Positions 24,800 through 32,580 are shown, numbered from the stretch's first letter. The stretch is 64,000 bases of DNA from Micromonospora saelicesensis (GCF_900091575.1 NZ_FMCR01000004.1:372001-436000), one strand, 5' to 3'. The notes: generated by a model from the letters alone, not told the origin. Made by a program: numbers and translations.

Positions 24800-25228
24800 T
24801 CACCTCCCCCGCCGCTGCCCGGCCGCCGTGCTGTCCTGGTCGTTCGTCGCGTCCTGATCGTTCGTCGCGGACCGGTCGTTCGCCGCGTCGCGGCCCTTGT
24901 CGTCGCCGCGCTGGTCGCCGGAGCGCCGACGCAGGGCATCAGCGGAGCCGCGCAGGCGACCCGTGAGCGCGTCGACCCCGCTGCCGGCCGCCGCAGTCGC
25001 GGCCGCCCGGCCGGCGTTGACCAACGGCACACCGAGCCGGCTCAGGTTGCTCAGTTGGGGGGAAGACTGAAGTGCCGCGCCGCCCCGCTTCAGCAGCCCG
25101 CCGGGGTCCCGGCTGGCCCGGCCCGCGGCAACCGCAGCGGCCAGGGTGAGCGCGGTACGCAGTTTGCGGCGACGGCCCAGCAGGTAGCCGAAGCTCACCG
25201 CCAGACCGATTCGTGTTCCGTTCTTCAT
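24800..25228 (-). CDS. First gene of the gvp operon, membrane-associated hypothetical
   Basis: A 142-residue protein beginning MKNGTRIGLAVSFGYLLGRRRK. The first 60 residues include a short hydrophobic segment (GLAVSFGYLLG) and a second alanine-rich helix (LTLAAAVAAGRAS). The C-terminal third is hydrophilic with a repeated NDQDAT/NDQDST motif. It is probably the gvp-cluster protein streptomycetes label gvpY or similar, but I cannot name it confidently. The start at 25228 has GAAGGAG upstream, and the gvp promoter must lie between here and 25505. Confidence 0.65.
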   Translation of the reverse strand: MKNGTRIGLAVSFGYLLGRRRKLRTALTLAAAVAAGRASRDPGGLLKRGGAALQSSPQLSNLSRLGVPLVNAGRAAATAAAGSGVDALTGRLRGSADALRRRSGDQRGDDKGRDAANDRSATNDQDATNDQDSTAAGQRRGR

Positions 25229-25504
25229 CAGGTCTCCTTCGCTCCCGGAGGGTCCGGACGCCTGCCCGGTCGGGACCAAAGAAGGGGTACCGGGGAATAG
25301 CGCGAACCGTGCCTTCAATCAGGCGTCCACCTCTGCGGACCCGGGCGGCAGTACCCGGCGACGTTATGTCGAAACCGCTACGACAATTTCCGTCGAACGC
25401 CGCTGAAAGAGATCCGGAAAGGCGGCACCGGAATACCCAGACCGGACTTTCAGTCGGTCATGAGCAGGGAGATTGCGAGGAAAGGCGAAAAGCCCAAACA
25501 GTAT

Positions 25505-26119
25505 TCAGAGAGCGGGCGGCGTCGAATCGAGGCAGATTTCGGCGCGCACCTTGCCGCCGTCCTCGCGCAGTTTCGCGCCACACTTCTGCAACACGGCGAC
25601 CGCGCCGATGTTGTCCGGGGTCGTCTCGGCAACCACGGCCCGCATGCCCGCCAGCGCGGCGGCGTTCAGCAGCTCCCGTAGGGCGGCCGCGCCGATTCCC
25701 TGCCCGCGTGCGGAGCGGCCGAGCCACATCCCGGTCTCCACCGTGCGCGGCTCGTCACAGCGCGTCATCCGGACCATGCCCATCACCTCGCCGCCGACGA
25801 GGATGGCGTACATCTGCGAACCGGTCGGGCCGTCCAGCCCGCCGAAGCTTGCCCGGTGGAATTCGCGGAACGCCTCGCGACGGGCGAGCGACCAGCCGGC
25901 GGGTGCCTCGACCGGGGGCATCACATCACCCGGCTCTGCCTCCGCAGCCGCTACGGAGAGCAACGGCTCCAGGTTCCGTTCGTCCACCGGCTCCAGCCGG
26001 ACCGCACCCGCCACGTGCCGCAGTCTGCCGCCCTCATCGGCCGAAGTCCACCCCATTGGCCATCCACTGGCGGTCCGGACAGCGGTACCGGCCGGTCGGG
26101 CGGCTCGGGTGTTCCACAT
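25505..26119 (-). CDS. GNAT-family N-acetyltransferase
   Basis: About 204 residues from the ATG at 26119. The acetyl-CoA-binding motif is GMWLGRSARGQGIGAAALRELLNAAA (R/QxxGxG/A form RGQGIG). ETTPDNIGAVAVLQKCGAKL is the conserved C-terminal motif. The substrate is not predictable. The start is uncertain: residues before VRLEPVDERNL are not part of the domain, and an ATG at 26056 is a good alternative. It lies 276 bp upstream of the gvp operon on the same strand and is probably separately transcribed. Confidence 0.85.
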   Translation of the reverse strand: MWNTRAARPAGTAVRTASGWPMGWTSADEGGRLRHVAGAVRLEPVDERNLEPLLSVAAAEAEPGDVMPPVEAPAGWSLARREAFREFHRASFGGLDGPTGSQMYAILVGGEVMGMVRMTRCDEPRTVETGMWLGRSARGQGIGAAALRELLNAAALAGMRAVVAETTPDNIGAVAVLQKCGAKLREDGGKVRAEICLDSTPPAL

Positions 26120-26163
26120 CACGCTCTGTTGTCACCCGACCGGGTGTCAGTGGACCAGAACGC

Positions 26164-27051
26164 CTACCCGAACTCGCAGAACACCACCGAAGCGTCGTCG
26201 GTGGACTTGTGTCGGCGCAGCCGATCGGGATGGTCGCGCTCGGCGTCCCGCACCCGGTCGATCAACGCGCCCGGACCGTCGGCGCTCAGCAGGTCCAGCA
26301 GACCGGCCCAGTCGGTCAGCGCGAACTGCTCCACCGCGCTGGACGCGCCGTCACTGAGCAGTGCCGCCCGCCGTAGCGCCCCCGGACCGCGCCGGGGCGC
26401 GGTCCCGGTGACCGCGTGGAAGGCCGCGTCCGGGTCGGAGGCCGCCACCCAGTAGCCGTGGGTGCGGTTCATCCGCTCCCGCTGGACGCTCACCGCGTGC
26501 CGGAACCGGGTGACCGGGTCCGCCGCGCCGCCCGGCACGACGGCCACGGTCTCCCGCAGCTCCGCCATCGCCGCGTCCAACCGGTTGTCGGTGACCACGC
26601 TGACCTGCCCACCGGCGTCGAGGACCAGCGGGCTGTCGCAGAGCACCAGGTAGTCCACCTGGTCGCCGCAGTCCCGCAGGAGGCAGACCGTGCTGGACGG
26701 GGTGCCCGGATGGTCGAGGTCGCACTGCCCGCCGTGGTCGGCGCGTACGGCGAGGATGGCCGCGGCCAGGTTGCTGGTCAGCCGGGCGGCCGGGCGCACG
26801 GCCTCGGCGACGCCGATCCGGGCCGCCAGGTGCCGGACGTACCACTCGGGCCCGTGCACGCAGCCGGTGTCGAAGCCGTCCGGCACCGTCGCGCCGTCCA
26901 GGACACCGACCAGCGGGCCGAACCGGAAGACCAGGTCCTCGTTGACCGGCCGGTCCGGGGCCGGCGCGGACGCGGAGCGTACCCGCATCACCGGCGCCGG
27001 CCCCGGCACACCGATCGGGTCAGCGCTGTCGAAGGTCGTCGACGGCCGCAT
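26164..27051 (-). CDS. PP2C-like serine/threonine phosphatase family protein
   Basis: A 295-residue protein with PP2C-like motifs: DRPVNEDLVFRFG (motif with N-E-D), LVGVLDGAT (D-G), ALLSDGASSAVE (S-D-G) and KSTDDASVVFCEF near the C-terminus (D-D). Spacing and the non-canonical DGATVPDGFDTG suggest a divergent family member. It would dephosphorylate Ser/Thr phosphoproteins if active. The start at 27051 has GGGAGAG upstream but overlaps the DUF3618 gene by 32 bp; ATG at 26988 avoids the overlap. Same strand as the membrane-protein trio upstream. Confidence 0.75.
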   Translation of the reverse strand: MRPSTTFDSADPIGVPGPAPVMRVRSASAPAPDRPVNEDLVFRFGPLVGVLDGATVPDGFDTGCVHGPEWYVRHLAARIGVAEAVRPAARLTSNLAAAILAVRADHGGQCDLDHPGTPSSTVCLLRDCGDQVDYLVLCDSPLVLDAGGQVSVVTDNRLDAAMAELRETVAVVPGGAADPVTRFRHAVSVQRERMNRTHGYWVAASDPDAAFHAVTGTAPRRGPGALRRAALLSDGASSAVEQFALTDWAGLLDLLSADGPGALIDRVRDAERDHPDRLRRHKSTDDASVVFCEFG

Positions 27052-27619
27052 GCGTCTCTCCCTGCACCTGACCGGCGGCCGAACGGCCCTGGTCGCGAAC
27101 CGCGGACACGCCCTGCTGGGCGCTGGAGCGGACCGACTGCGCCGCCTGCTGTGCAGGCTCCCGCAGGTTGTCCTGCATCTGATGGCCAACCTGGCTCGCC
27201 TGCTCGCGCAGCTCACCGGAGTGCTCGCTCACCATGCCCCGCGCGCGTCCGGCGAGTTGCCGCTCACGTCCACTCGGCGGGATCAGGGAGGCGGCCAGCA
27301 GACCGACTCCGAAGGCGACCAGGCCGGCGGCCATCGGGTTGCCCTGAGCCTGCTCGCGGGGGTGCTGCCCGAGCGAACGGGTTTCGTCACGAACCGAACC
27401 GGCCGCGTGCGACATTCGCTGGGTGGCCTCTTGCCCCATGTGACTCGAGCTGCCCATCATCTTCTCCTTCGCTCGGGTGAACGCCCCGCGGGCCTGCCCG
27501 ACGCGGTCACCGGCGATCCGACGCGGGTTGACCTTGTCGGTCAGCGCGTCGACGTCACTGCTCAACTCGTTGCGGGTGGTCTCGATCTCCCGCCGGATTT
27601 GATCCGGATCACTGGACAT
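27020..27619 (-). CDS. DUF3618-domain protein
   Basis: A 199-residue protein. The N-terminus SSDPDQIRREIETTRNELSSDVDALTDKVNPRRIA is the DUF3618 signature, an amphipathic alpha-helix. A hydrophobic segment (MAAGLVAFGVGLLAASLIPP, about 98-117) follows, then a long glutamine-rich helical tail (REQASQVGHQMQDNLREPAQQAAQSV). It is probably membrane-peripheral. DUF3618 genes commonly sit with holin-like DUF1469 genes in actinomycetes, as here (22 bp downstream of one). Function unknown. Confidence 0.85.
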   Translation of the reverse strand: MSSDPDQIRREIETTRNELSSDVDALTDKVNPRRIAGDRVGQARGAFTRAKEKMMGSSSHMGQEATQRMSHAAGSVRDETRSLGQHPREQAQGNPMAAGLVAFGVGLLAASLIPPSGRERQLAGRARGMVSEHSGELREQASQVGHQMQDNLREPAQQAAQSVRSSAQQGVSAVRDQGRSAAGQVQGETHAAVDDLRQR

Positions 27620-27641
27620 GACCTGTTCCCTCCCGACTGTT

Positions 27642-28037
27642 TCACCGACCCCGCAGGGCGTCCGGCAGCTCCCGGGCAGTCTGCTTCGTCCGGGGCAGAA
27701 CCGCACGAGCCCGCTTCAGCTGGGTCCGGGCGTTGATGAAGAGACCACCGGCCACTGCGGCCCAGATGACCGCGACGATCAGCGCCGCCCATCCCTGGTC
27801 CATCGTGTTGGACAGCCCCCACCAGAGGGCGTACGACACGAAGAGCACCGCCAGGAACCCGGCCAGCCCGGCGCCGCCGAACATACCGCCGGCCTTACCC
27901 GCCTGACTGACCTCCTCGCGCAGCTCGGCCTTGGCCAGCTCGACCTCCTTGCGCACCAGAGTGGACATGTCCCGGGTCACGTCGCCGATCAACTCGCCGA
28001 CGGAAGCCTGGGTCCGTTCCTTCTCCGGGGCGCTCAC
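27642..28037 (-). CDS. Phage-holin-like family protein (DUF1469/Phage_holin_3_6)
   Basis: A 131-residue protein with an amphipathic N-terminal helix (SVGELIGDVTRDMSTLVRKEVELAKAELREEV), two TM helices (about 52-72 and 80-100) and a basic tail. This is the chromosomal holin-like family common in actinomycetes; nothing suggests a phage lysis cassette. GTG start at 28037 overlaps the upstream stop (GTGA). It is the middle gene of a three-gene membrane set with the DUF3618 protein. Confidence 0.85.
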   Translation of the reverse strand: MSAPEKERTQASVGELIGDVTRDMSTLVRKEVELAKAELREEVSQAGKAGGMFGGAGLAGFLAVLFVSYALWWGLSNTMDQGWAALIVAVIWAAVAGGLFINARTQLKRARAVLPRTKQTARELPDALRGR

Positions 28038-28672
28038 GGGGCCACCCCGCCGGGCAGGTCCCGCGCTTGTTCACCGGCGGGCGAGACGTTCTGCGGCCGC
28101 GCCGTCCCCACGTACGGCTGCTGACCGACGTCCGCCGGTGCGCCCTGCGCGGGTGACGGAGCACCGGACGCGCTTGCGCCCTGACCGTTGCCCGAGGCCG
28201 GCGCGGTCAGGCCACGGGTGAGCCTCCCGACCAGCAGCCCGGCCACCGCCGCACCCGCGAGGAACGTCGTCGGATGGCGCCGCGCGTACGTGCGAACCTC
28301 GTCGAGCACCTCGCCGGGTTCGCGCTCGTCGAGCCAACCGGCTGCCTGCTGGGCGGCGTCGGCCGCCTTGCGTACCGCTTGACCGGCCAGTCCGGAATCG
28401 CCGTCCCGTTCGGCCATCGAACTGAGGTTCTGACCCAGGTCGCGCAGGCCCGCAGCGGCCCGCCGCTGCTGCGTCTGCGCCTGATCCCGCAGCTGCCCAG
28501 TCGCCTCGCCGGTCAACTGCTGGGCCTGTCGCCGCGCCTCTGCGGCCACCTGCCCGCCCTGCTCAGCTGCGGTGTGGGCGACCTGACCCCCGGCCTGCGC
28601 GGCCTGCTGGCCGACGCGCGAAGCCTCCTGGCGGGCCTGCTGACCTCTGCCGCTCTGGTTCGTTGCCGTCAT
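28034..28672 (-). CDS. Glutamine/alanine-rich amphipathic membrane-anchored protein
   Basis: A 212-residue protein. The first 80 residues are a long Q/A-rich amphipathic helix (QQARQEASRVGQQAAQAGGQVAHTAAEQGG). A middle segment (AGWLDEREPGEVLDEVRTYARRHPTTFLAGAAVAGLLVGRLTRGL) carries one hydrophobic helix like DUF883/ElaB-type proteins. The C-terminal 50 residues are low-complexity Gly/Ser/Pro. It is first in the trio with the holin-like and DUF3618 genes and may organise at the membrane surface. No named family is certain. Confidence 0.7.
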   Translation of the reverse strand: MTATNQSGRGQQARQEASRVGQQAAQAGGQVAHTAAEQGGQVAAEARRQAQQLTGEATGQLRDQAQTQQRRAAAGLRDLGQNLSSMAERDGDSGLAGQAVRKAADAAQQAAGWLDEREPGEVLDEVRTYARRHPTTFLAGAAVAGLLVGRLTRGLTAPASGNGQGASASGAPSPAQGAPADVGQQPYVGTARPQNVSPAGEQARDLPGGVAP

Positions 28673-28788
28673 ACCCCGCTCCCTTCCTGGGCCCGAGGCC
28701 GCGTGCGACCCCGGAACGCCTCTCGCCTACCCGCCTGGCCAGCCGGCATGCGGCTGGCCAGGCGGTCGGCGGGCGAACGACCGCCGGC

Positions 28789-28858
28789 CGATCTTGCACT
28801 TTGTGCCCCGACAAAGACGTGCCAAAGGCGCGAAACGGCTACAGGAAGTGCAAGATCG
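28789..28858. repeat. Palindromic intergenic element (13-bp arms)
   Basis: A perfect 13-bp inverted repeat, CGATCTTGCACTT (28789-28801) and AAGTGCAAGATCG (28846-28858), encloses 44 nt that are less GC-rich than their surroundings. It lies between a DUF3263 gene and a membrane-protein operon. The core ATCTTG-ACT recurs in another palindrome at 54101-54151. Confidence 0.75.
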
Positions 28859-28864
28859 CGGGGT

Positions 28865-28928
28865 GTTCGGTCAGCGGCGGCGGCTACGGGCGCGGGGCGT
28901 TCGGTCAGCGGCGGCGGTTACGGGCGCG
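28865..28928 (+). repeat. 34-bp direct repeat spanning the DUF3263 stop codon
   Basis: Two 30-bp copies of GTTCGGTCAGCGGCGGCGG(C/T)TACGGGCGCG at 28865-28894 and 28899-28928 differ at one base, with a 34-bp period. The gene-proximal copy contains the DUF3263 stop codon (28905-28907); the distal copy is just downstream. Confidence 0.8.
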
Positions 28929-29339
28929 CGACGAGCGCAACCGGCGGAGTCGGCTGATCAGCACGGGGTCGGCGGCGAGGGCTGCCGGATTGTCCAGCAG
29001 GCCGTTGAGCAGCTGGTAGTACCGGGTCGACGAGATCCCGAAGGTGTCCCGCACGGCCTGCTCCTTGGCGCCGGCGTGCCGCCACCACTGCTGCTCGAAG
29101 GCGAGGATGGCCCGCTCCCGCTCGGTCAGCCCCGCCGCGGGATCAGCGGGATCAGTGGGCTGCGCCGACTCGTTGGCGGCTGGCCCCGACTCGTCGGCGG
29201 CTGGCCCCGACTCGTCGGCGGTCTCGATGGGCGGCGCCGGTCGGGGATTCGGGACGGTCGGCCCGGCAGCACCCACGGCCTCACCCGGACGAGCGTCGAT
29301 GGACGGCTCGGGGGCGGCCGGGGTGGTGTCGGCGGACAT
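28905..29339 (-). CDS. DUF3263-domain protein
   Basis: A 144-residue protein. The first 70 residues are low-complexity with three near-copies of ADESGPA. The C-terminal domain (about 72-130, LTERERAILAFEQQWWRHAGAKEQAVRDTFGISSTRYYQLLNGLLDNPAAL) is the actinobacterial DUF3263, an HTH-like fold. It may bind DNA, but no target is known. The ATG at 29339 is the only reasonable start. It ends in a basic RSSRARNRRR tail encoded within a duplicated segment. Confidence 0.85.
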   Translation of the reverse strand: MSADTTPAAPEPSIDARPGEAVGAAGPTVPNPRPAPPIETADESGPAADESGPAANESAQPTDPADPAAGLTERERAILAFEQQWWRHAGAKEQAVRDTFGISSTRYYQLLNGLLDNPAALAADPVLISRLRRLRSSRARNRRR

Positions 29340-29380
29340 GTCGTTCAGCCTAGTCAGCGGCGACCACTGACGCAGCAGGC

Positions 29381-29432
29381 GGCGCGGCCGGTCCGTACCG
29401 CCGGGAACCCCGACGGCCGGGCCGGCCGCGCC
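29381..29432 (-). terminator. Terminator-like hairpin after the ABC permease
   Basis: An 11-bp perfect stem, GGCGCGGCCGG (29381-29391) with CCGGCCGCGCC (29422-29432), lies 18 bp past the permease stop codon on the minus strand. The loop is long (30 nt) and there is no T-tract. Confidence 0.45.
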
Positions 29433-29449
29433 GCGTCACTTCGGTCAGG

Positions 29450-30466
29450 TCAGGAGATGTCGCGGCGACGCATCGCCCAGAGCGCCGCCCCGAGGATCAC
29501 CACCACCCCGACCGAGAGCAGGACGGAGGACTGCTGCCAGGTGATGTCCATCGTGGCTGGCTTGCACTCCCCGAAGTAGGTCGCGTTGCAGGCGTTCCAG
29601 TCCTCCAGCTTGACCGTCTTCGTCATCCAGGCCAGCGCGTACGTGGGCAGCAGCCAGGCCTCGGCGAACCGCACGCCGGCCATGGACAGCAGGATGCCCA
29701 GGCCGAACTGGCCGACCACCATCACGGCCACCACGCCACCGAGGGCCATCGCGGTGTGCCGACCGAGCGAGGCGAGGGCGAAGCCGATGGTGGTGAGCAC
29801 CAACACCAGCACCACGCCACGTACACCGGTCAGCGCGAACGACTGCCAGACCCCCGAGGTCATCTTCTCGGTGCTGCCCCGGAAGTTGGCGACCGCCCAG
29901 AACCCGGCGAACCACAGCACCGCGGCCGGAAGCGTCACGGCCAGGATGCCGGTGAGCAGCGCGGCCAGCTTGGTGAGCAGTACGGTGAGTCGCTTCGGCC
30001 GCCAGAGCAGCAGGTTCATCATGCCGCCGGTGCTCCACTCGGCGCCGACGAAGGACGCGCCGATGACGAACCCGACCAGGGCGAGGATCGCCGCGAACGG
30101 GATCAGGGTCTCGTCGAACGTCTCCTTGAAGTCGAACGTCGAGGGCAGGAACCACTCGGCCTTGATCTCCTCCCGGGGCGGCGGAGTGATCACCGAACAG
30201 TCGTCCGGGTAGCGGCCGTCGGTCGCCGTGCCGGCCGTCTTGGCCTGCTCACAGGCAACGCGCTCCTGCTCGCTCCAGCGCACCTGCTCCTGGTACTGCT
30301 GGTCGGCCTGACGCTCGGCCCGGGCGAGCTGGCCGGCGTCGATCTTCTGATTGGTGAAGAACACCCCGACCACCACCGCGGCCAGCACCAGCAGGCCGAG
30401 CAGTGTCATGTAGCGGGTGAAACGCCGCTTGCTGAGCCGGCGCAGCTCGGTACGAAAGAGGCTCAC
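29450..30466 (-). CDS. ABC-2 type transporter permease
   Basis: A 338-residue membrane protein with about six TM helices and one long extracytoplasmic loop after TM1 (about 45-125, with conserved cysteines CEQAKTAG and DDCSV). GASFVGAEWSTGGMMNLLLWRPKRLTVLLTKL is the ABC-2 permease cytoplasmic motif. A second pair of cysteines (CNATYFGEC) lies near the C-terminus, also predicted outside. The GTG at 30466 overlaps the ATPase stop (GTGA). The substrate is unknown; no linked biosynthetic gene is present. Confidence 0.85.
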   Translation of the reverse strand: MSLFRTELRRLSKRRFTRYMTLLGLLVLAAVVVGVFFTNQKIDAGQLARAERQADQQYQEQVRWSEQERVACEQAKTAGTATDGRYPDDCSVITPPPREEIKAEWFLPSTFDFKETFDETLIPFAAILALVGFVIGASFVGAEWSTGGMMNLLLWRPKRLTVLLTKLAALLTGILAVTLPAAVLWFAGFWAVANFRGSTEKMTSGVWQSFALTGVRGVVLVLVLTTIGFALASLGRHTAMALGGVVAVMVVGQFGLGILLSMAGVRFAEAWLLPTYALAWMTKTVKLEDWNACNATYFGECKPATMDITWQQSSVLLSVGVVVILGAALWAMRRRDIS

Positions 30467-31473
30467 GCGCCCCACCCTCCCCCGGCGGGACCGGGCTGAC
30501 CCGTCCCACCGACCTTCATGGACTCGTCGACCTGCCGGTGCTGACCGGGTACCGGCGCGGTGGCGGTCAGTTCGAGGAAGACGCTCTCCAGGTCGACGGC
30601 GATCGGCGCCAACTCACTGACGTAGAGGTTCTTCTCGGCGAGCAGCCGGGTCACCGACGCCGGCTTGTCGACGCCGGCCAGCATCAGGTGGTCCGGGTGA
30701 CCGGTGACGCGGATCCCGGCCTGGGTGAGCGCCTCGGTGGCCACCGGCAGGTCACTGACCGCCTCCAGCCGGATCCGGACGGCACCGGACGAGTGCTGCG
30801 CGAGCACCTCGTCGACCGGGCCGAATGCGACCCGTCGGCCCAGCGAGATGATGGTGACCGAGTCGCAGATCAGTTGGATCTCACCGAGGATGTGGCTGGA
30901 CAGCACCACTGTCATGCCGGACTCAGCGAGCGTTCGCATCAGCGTGCGCATCTCCCGGATGCCGCCCGGGTCGAGGCCGTTGGCCGGCTCGTCGAGGATG
31001 AGCAGCTTCGGGTTCTTCAGCAGGGCCGAGGCCACGGCGAGCCGCTGCTTCATGCCCAACGAGTACGTCTTGACCCGCTCGCCGGACCGGTCGCGTAGCC
31101 CGACGAGTTCCAGCACCTCGTCGACCCGGACGGCCGGCACCTCGCCCGCCCCCGCGAGCAGGGACAGCGTGTCCCGGGCCGTGAAGTGCGGGAAGAACTG
31201 CGGGCTCTCCACGATCGCGCCGACCTGGCCGGCGACAGTGGGCAGCGCGTCGGGGACCTCGTGCCCGAGCAGCGCCATCCGGCCGCCGTCGGGTCGGATC
31301 AGGCCGAGCAGCGTACGCAGCGTGGTGGTCTTGCCGGACCCGTTGGGACCCAGGAAGCCGTGCACCTGCCCCGCGTCGACCCGCATGTCGAAGCCGTCGA
31401 GCGCGTTGCGGGTGCCGCGTCGACGACTCTTGTACGTCTTACGTAGACCTTCGATCTCCAGGACAGCTGGCAA
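30463..31473 (-). CDS. ABC transporter ATP-binding protein
   Basis: A 336-residue ATPase. Walker A GPNGSGKT, Q-loop VGAIVESPQFFPHFT, signature YSLGMKQR, Walker B LLILDEPANGLDPGG and the H-loop SSHIL are intact. The C-terminal 110 residues are the BcrA/DrrA-like extension. A TTG start at 31473 is chosen because GGAGG lies six bases upstream and the ABC domain begins at once (LEIEGLRKTYK). Coupled to the permease at 29450. Two ATAC-N3-GTAT dyads lie 41-78 bp upstream. Confidence 0.9.
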   Translation of the reverse strand: MPAVLEIEGLRKTYKSRRRGTRNALDGFDMRVDAGQVHGFLGPNGSGKTTTLRTLLGLIRPDGGRMALLGHEVPDALPTVAGQVGAIVESPQFFPHFTARDTLSLLAGAGEVPAVRVDEVLELVGLRDRSGERVKTYSLGMKQRLAVASALLKNPKLLILDEPANGLDPGGIREMRTLMRTLAESGMTVVLSSHILGEIQLICDSVTIISLGRRVAFGPVDEVLAQHSSGAVRIRLEAVSDLPVATEALTQAGIRVTGHPDHLMLAGVDKPASVTRLLAEKNLYVSELAPIAVDLESVFLELTATAPVPGQHRQVDESMKVGGTGQPGPAGGGWGA

Positions 31474-31513
31474 GCTGCACCTCCCCCGATGGGTGGGCGT
31501 GACAGCCGACACC

Positions 31514-31551
31514 ATACGCGGTATGCAGAAGCACGCAATACGCGGTATGCA
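31514..31551. promoter_or_regulatory. Two-copy operator upstream of the ABC exporter
   Basis: The 14-bp sequence ATACGCGGTATGCA occurs exactly twice (31514-31527 and 31538-31551), 24 bp apart. Each copy holds an ATAC-N3-GTAT dyad. It is AT-richer than its surroundings and lies just upstream of the exporter start. No regulator gene of the matching orientation is adjacent. Confidence 0.65.
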
Positions 31552-31594
31552 TCGACGCGCCGATCAGGCTAGTTCATCGACGGAGCGTGACCTC

Positions 31595-32380
31595 TCAGGC
31601 GCAGATGACCTGTACGCCGGCAGCGCGGAACGCGTCCACCACCTCGGGCGCGGCACCGGAGTCGGTCACCAGCGTCTCCACCCGCTCGACCGGGCAGATC
31701 CGGGCGAAGGCGTGACCCCCCAGCTTGGACGAGTCCGCGATGATCACCACGCGCTTGGCGCGAGCCACCATCAGGTTGTTCATCGCCGCCTCCCCCTCGT
31801 GGTGGGCGGCGGCGCCGAGCTGCGGGTCGATCGCGTCCACGCCGAGCAGGGCGACGTCCAGGGTGACCTCGCGCAGCAGCGCCCCGCCCAGCGGGCCGAC
31901 CAGCTCGAACGACTTCGGGCGCACCACGCCGCCGGCCACCACGACCTTCATCCGGGATCGGACCAGCAGCTCGTTCGCGATGTTCAGCGCGTTTGTCACA
32001 ACGGTGAGCTGGGCACCCTCGGCGCTGGTGTTCAGATCCGGTCGCACGGCGAGCGCCCTCGCCACCTCGGTGCTGGTGGTGCCGCCGTTCAAGCCGACCA
32101 CGGTGCCCGGCGTGACGAGCGCGGCGGCGGCCGCCCCGATCCGCTGCTTCTCGGCCGAGTGCTTGGCCGTCTTGTAGCGCAGAGGCAGGTCGTACGACAC
32201 ACCGTTGGCGACCGCGCCGCCCCGGGTCCTCGTGATCATTTGCTGCTGCGCGAGCTGGTCGAAGTCACGCCGGATGGTGGCCTGGGAGACGTCCAGCCGC
32301 TCGGCTGCCGCCTCGACGCTGACCCGGCCGTTGTCGGTCAGCATTTCGAGCAGGGCGTTCCATCTGGCGTACCGGTCCAC
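31595..32380 (-). CDS. DeoR/GlpR-family transcriptional regulator
   Basis: A 261-residue DeoR-family protein. The N-terminal HTH is RWNALLEMLTDNGRVSVEAAAERLDVSQATIRRDFDQLAQQQMITRTRGGAV, and the C-terminal sugar-phosphate sensor contains VVGLNGGTTSTEVARAL and GVDAIDPQLGAAAHHEGEAAMNNLMV. A GTG start at 32380 has GGGAGGG upstream; the open frame extends to 32431 but adds non-conserved residues. It is divergent from an amino-sugar operon, so it probably represses it and responds to an amino-sugar phosphate. Confidence 0.9.
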   Translation of the reverse strand: MDRYARWNALLEMLTDNGRVSVEAAAERLDVSQATIRRDFDQLAQQQMITRTRGGAVANGVSYDLPLRYKTAKHSAEKQRIGAAAAALVTPGTVVGLNGGTTSTEVARALAVRPDLNTSAEGAQLTVVTNALNIANELLVRSRMKVVVAGGVVRPKSFELVGPLGGALLREVTLDVALLGVDAIDPQLGAAAHHEGEAAMNNLMVARAKRVVIIADSSKLGGHAFARICPVERVETLVTDSGAAPEVVDAFRAAGVQVICA

Positions 32381-32435
32381 CGCGGGGGCCCTCCCAGCAA
32401 CTGCACGGACGGTGATTGATTGCGTGCACACTAGT

Positions 32436-32526
32436 GCGCGAAACTAGGCTGGCGCAAAAGACTGACCTGCGCGATCGGCCGGCCGGTTGCCATGGTCACC
32501 CGCGTTCGCGCAGAATAACGCGCGAA
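32436..32526. promoter_or_regulatory. Divergent promoter with GCGCGAA operator elements
   Basis: TTCGCGC (32505-32511) and GCGCGAA (32520-32526) form a perfect 7-bp inverted repeat with an 8-nt spacer. A third GCGCGAA half-site (32436-32442) lies inside CTAGTGCGCGAAACTAG. These are between the deoR-type gene and the amino-sugar operon, where a DeoR-family repressor would bind. Confidence 0.65.
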
Positions 32527-32580
32527 ATGCGGGTCTAACGAGCCGTATTGCGCACCGATCGGCCCTGCGAGGAGTTTCCC

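Noticed and set aside
27642..28037. Possible prophage lysis holin
   Set aside because: The protein belongs to the chromosomal holin-like family found with DUF3618 genes; there is no endolysin, portal, terminase or integrase nearby.
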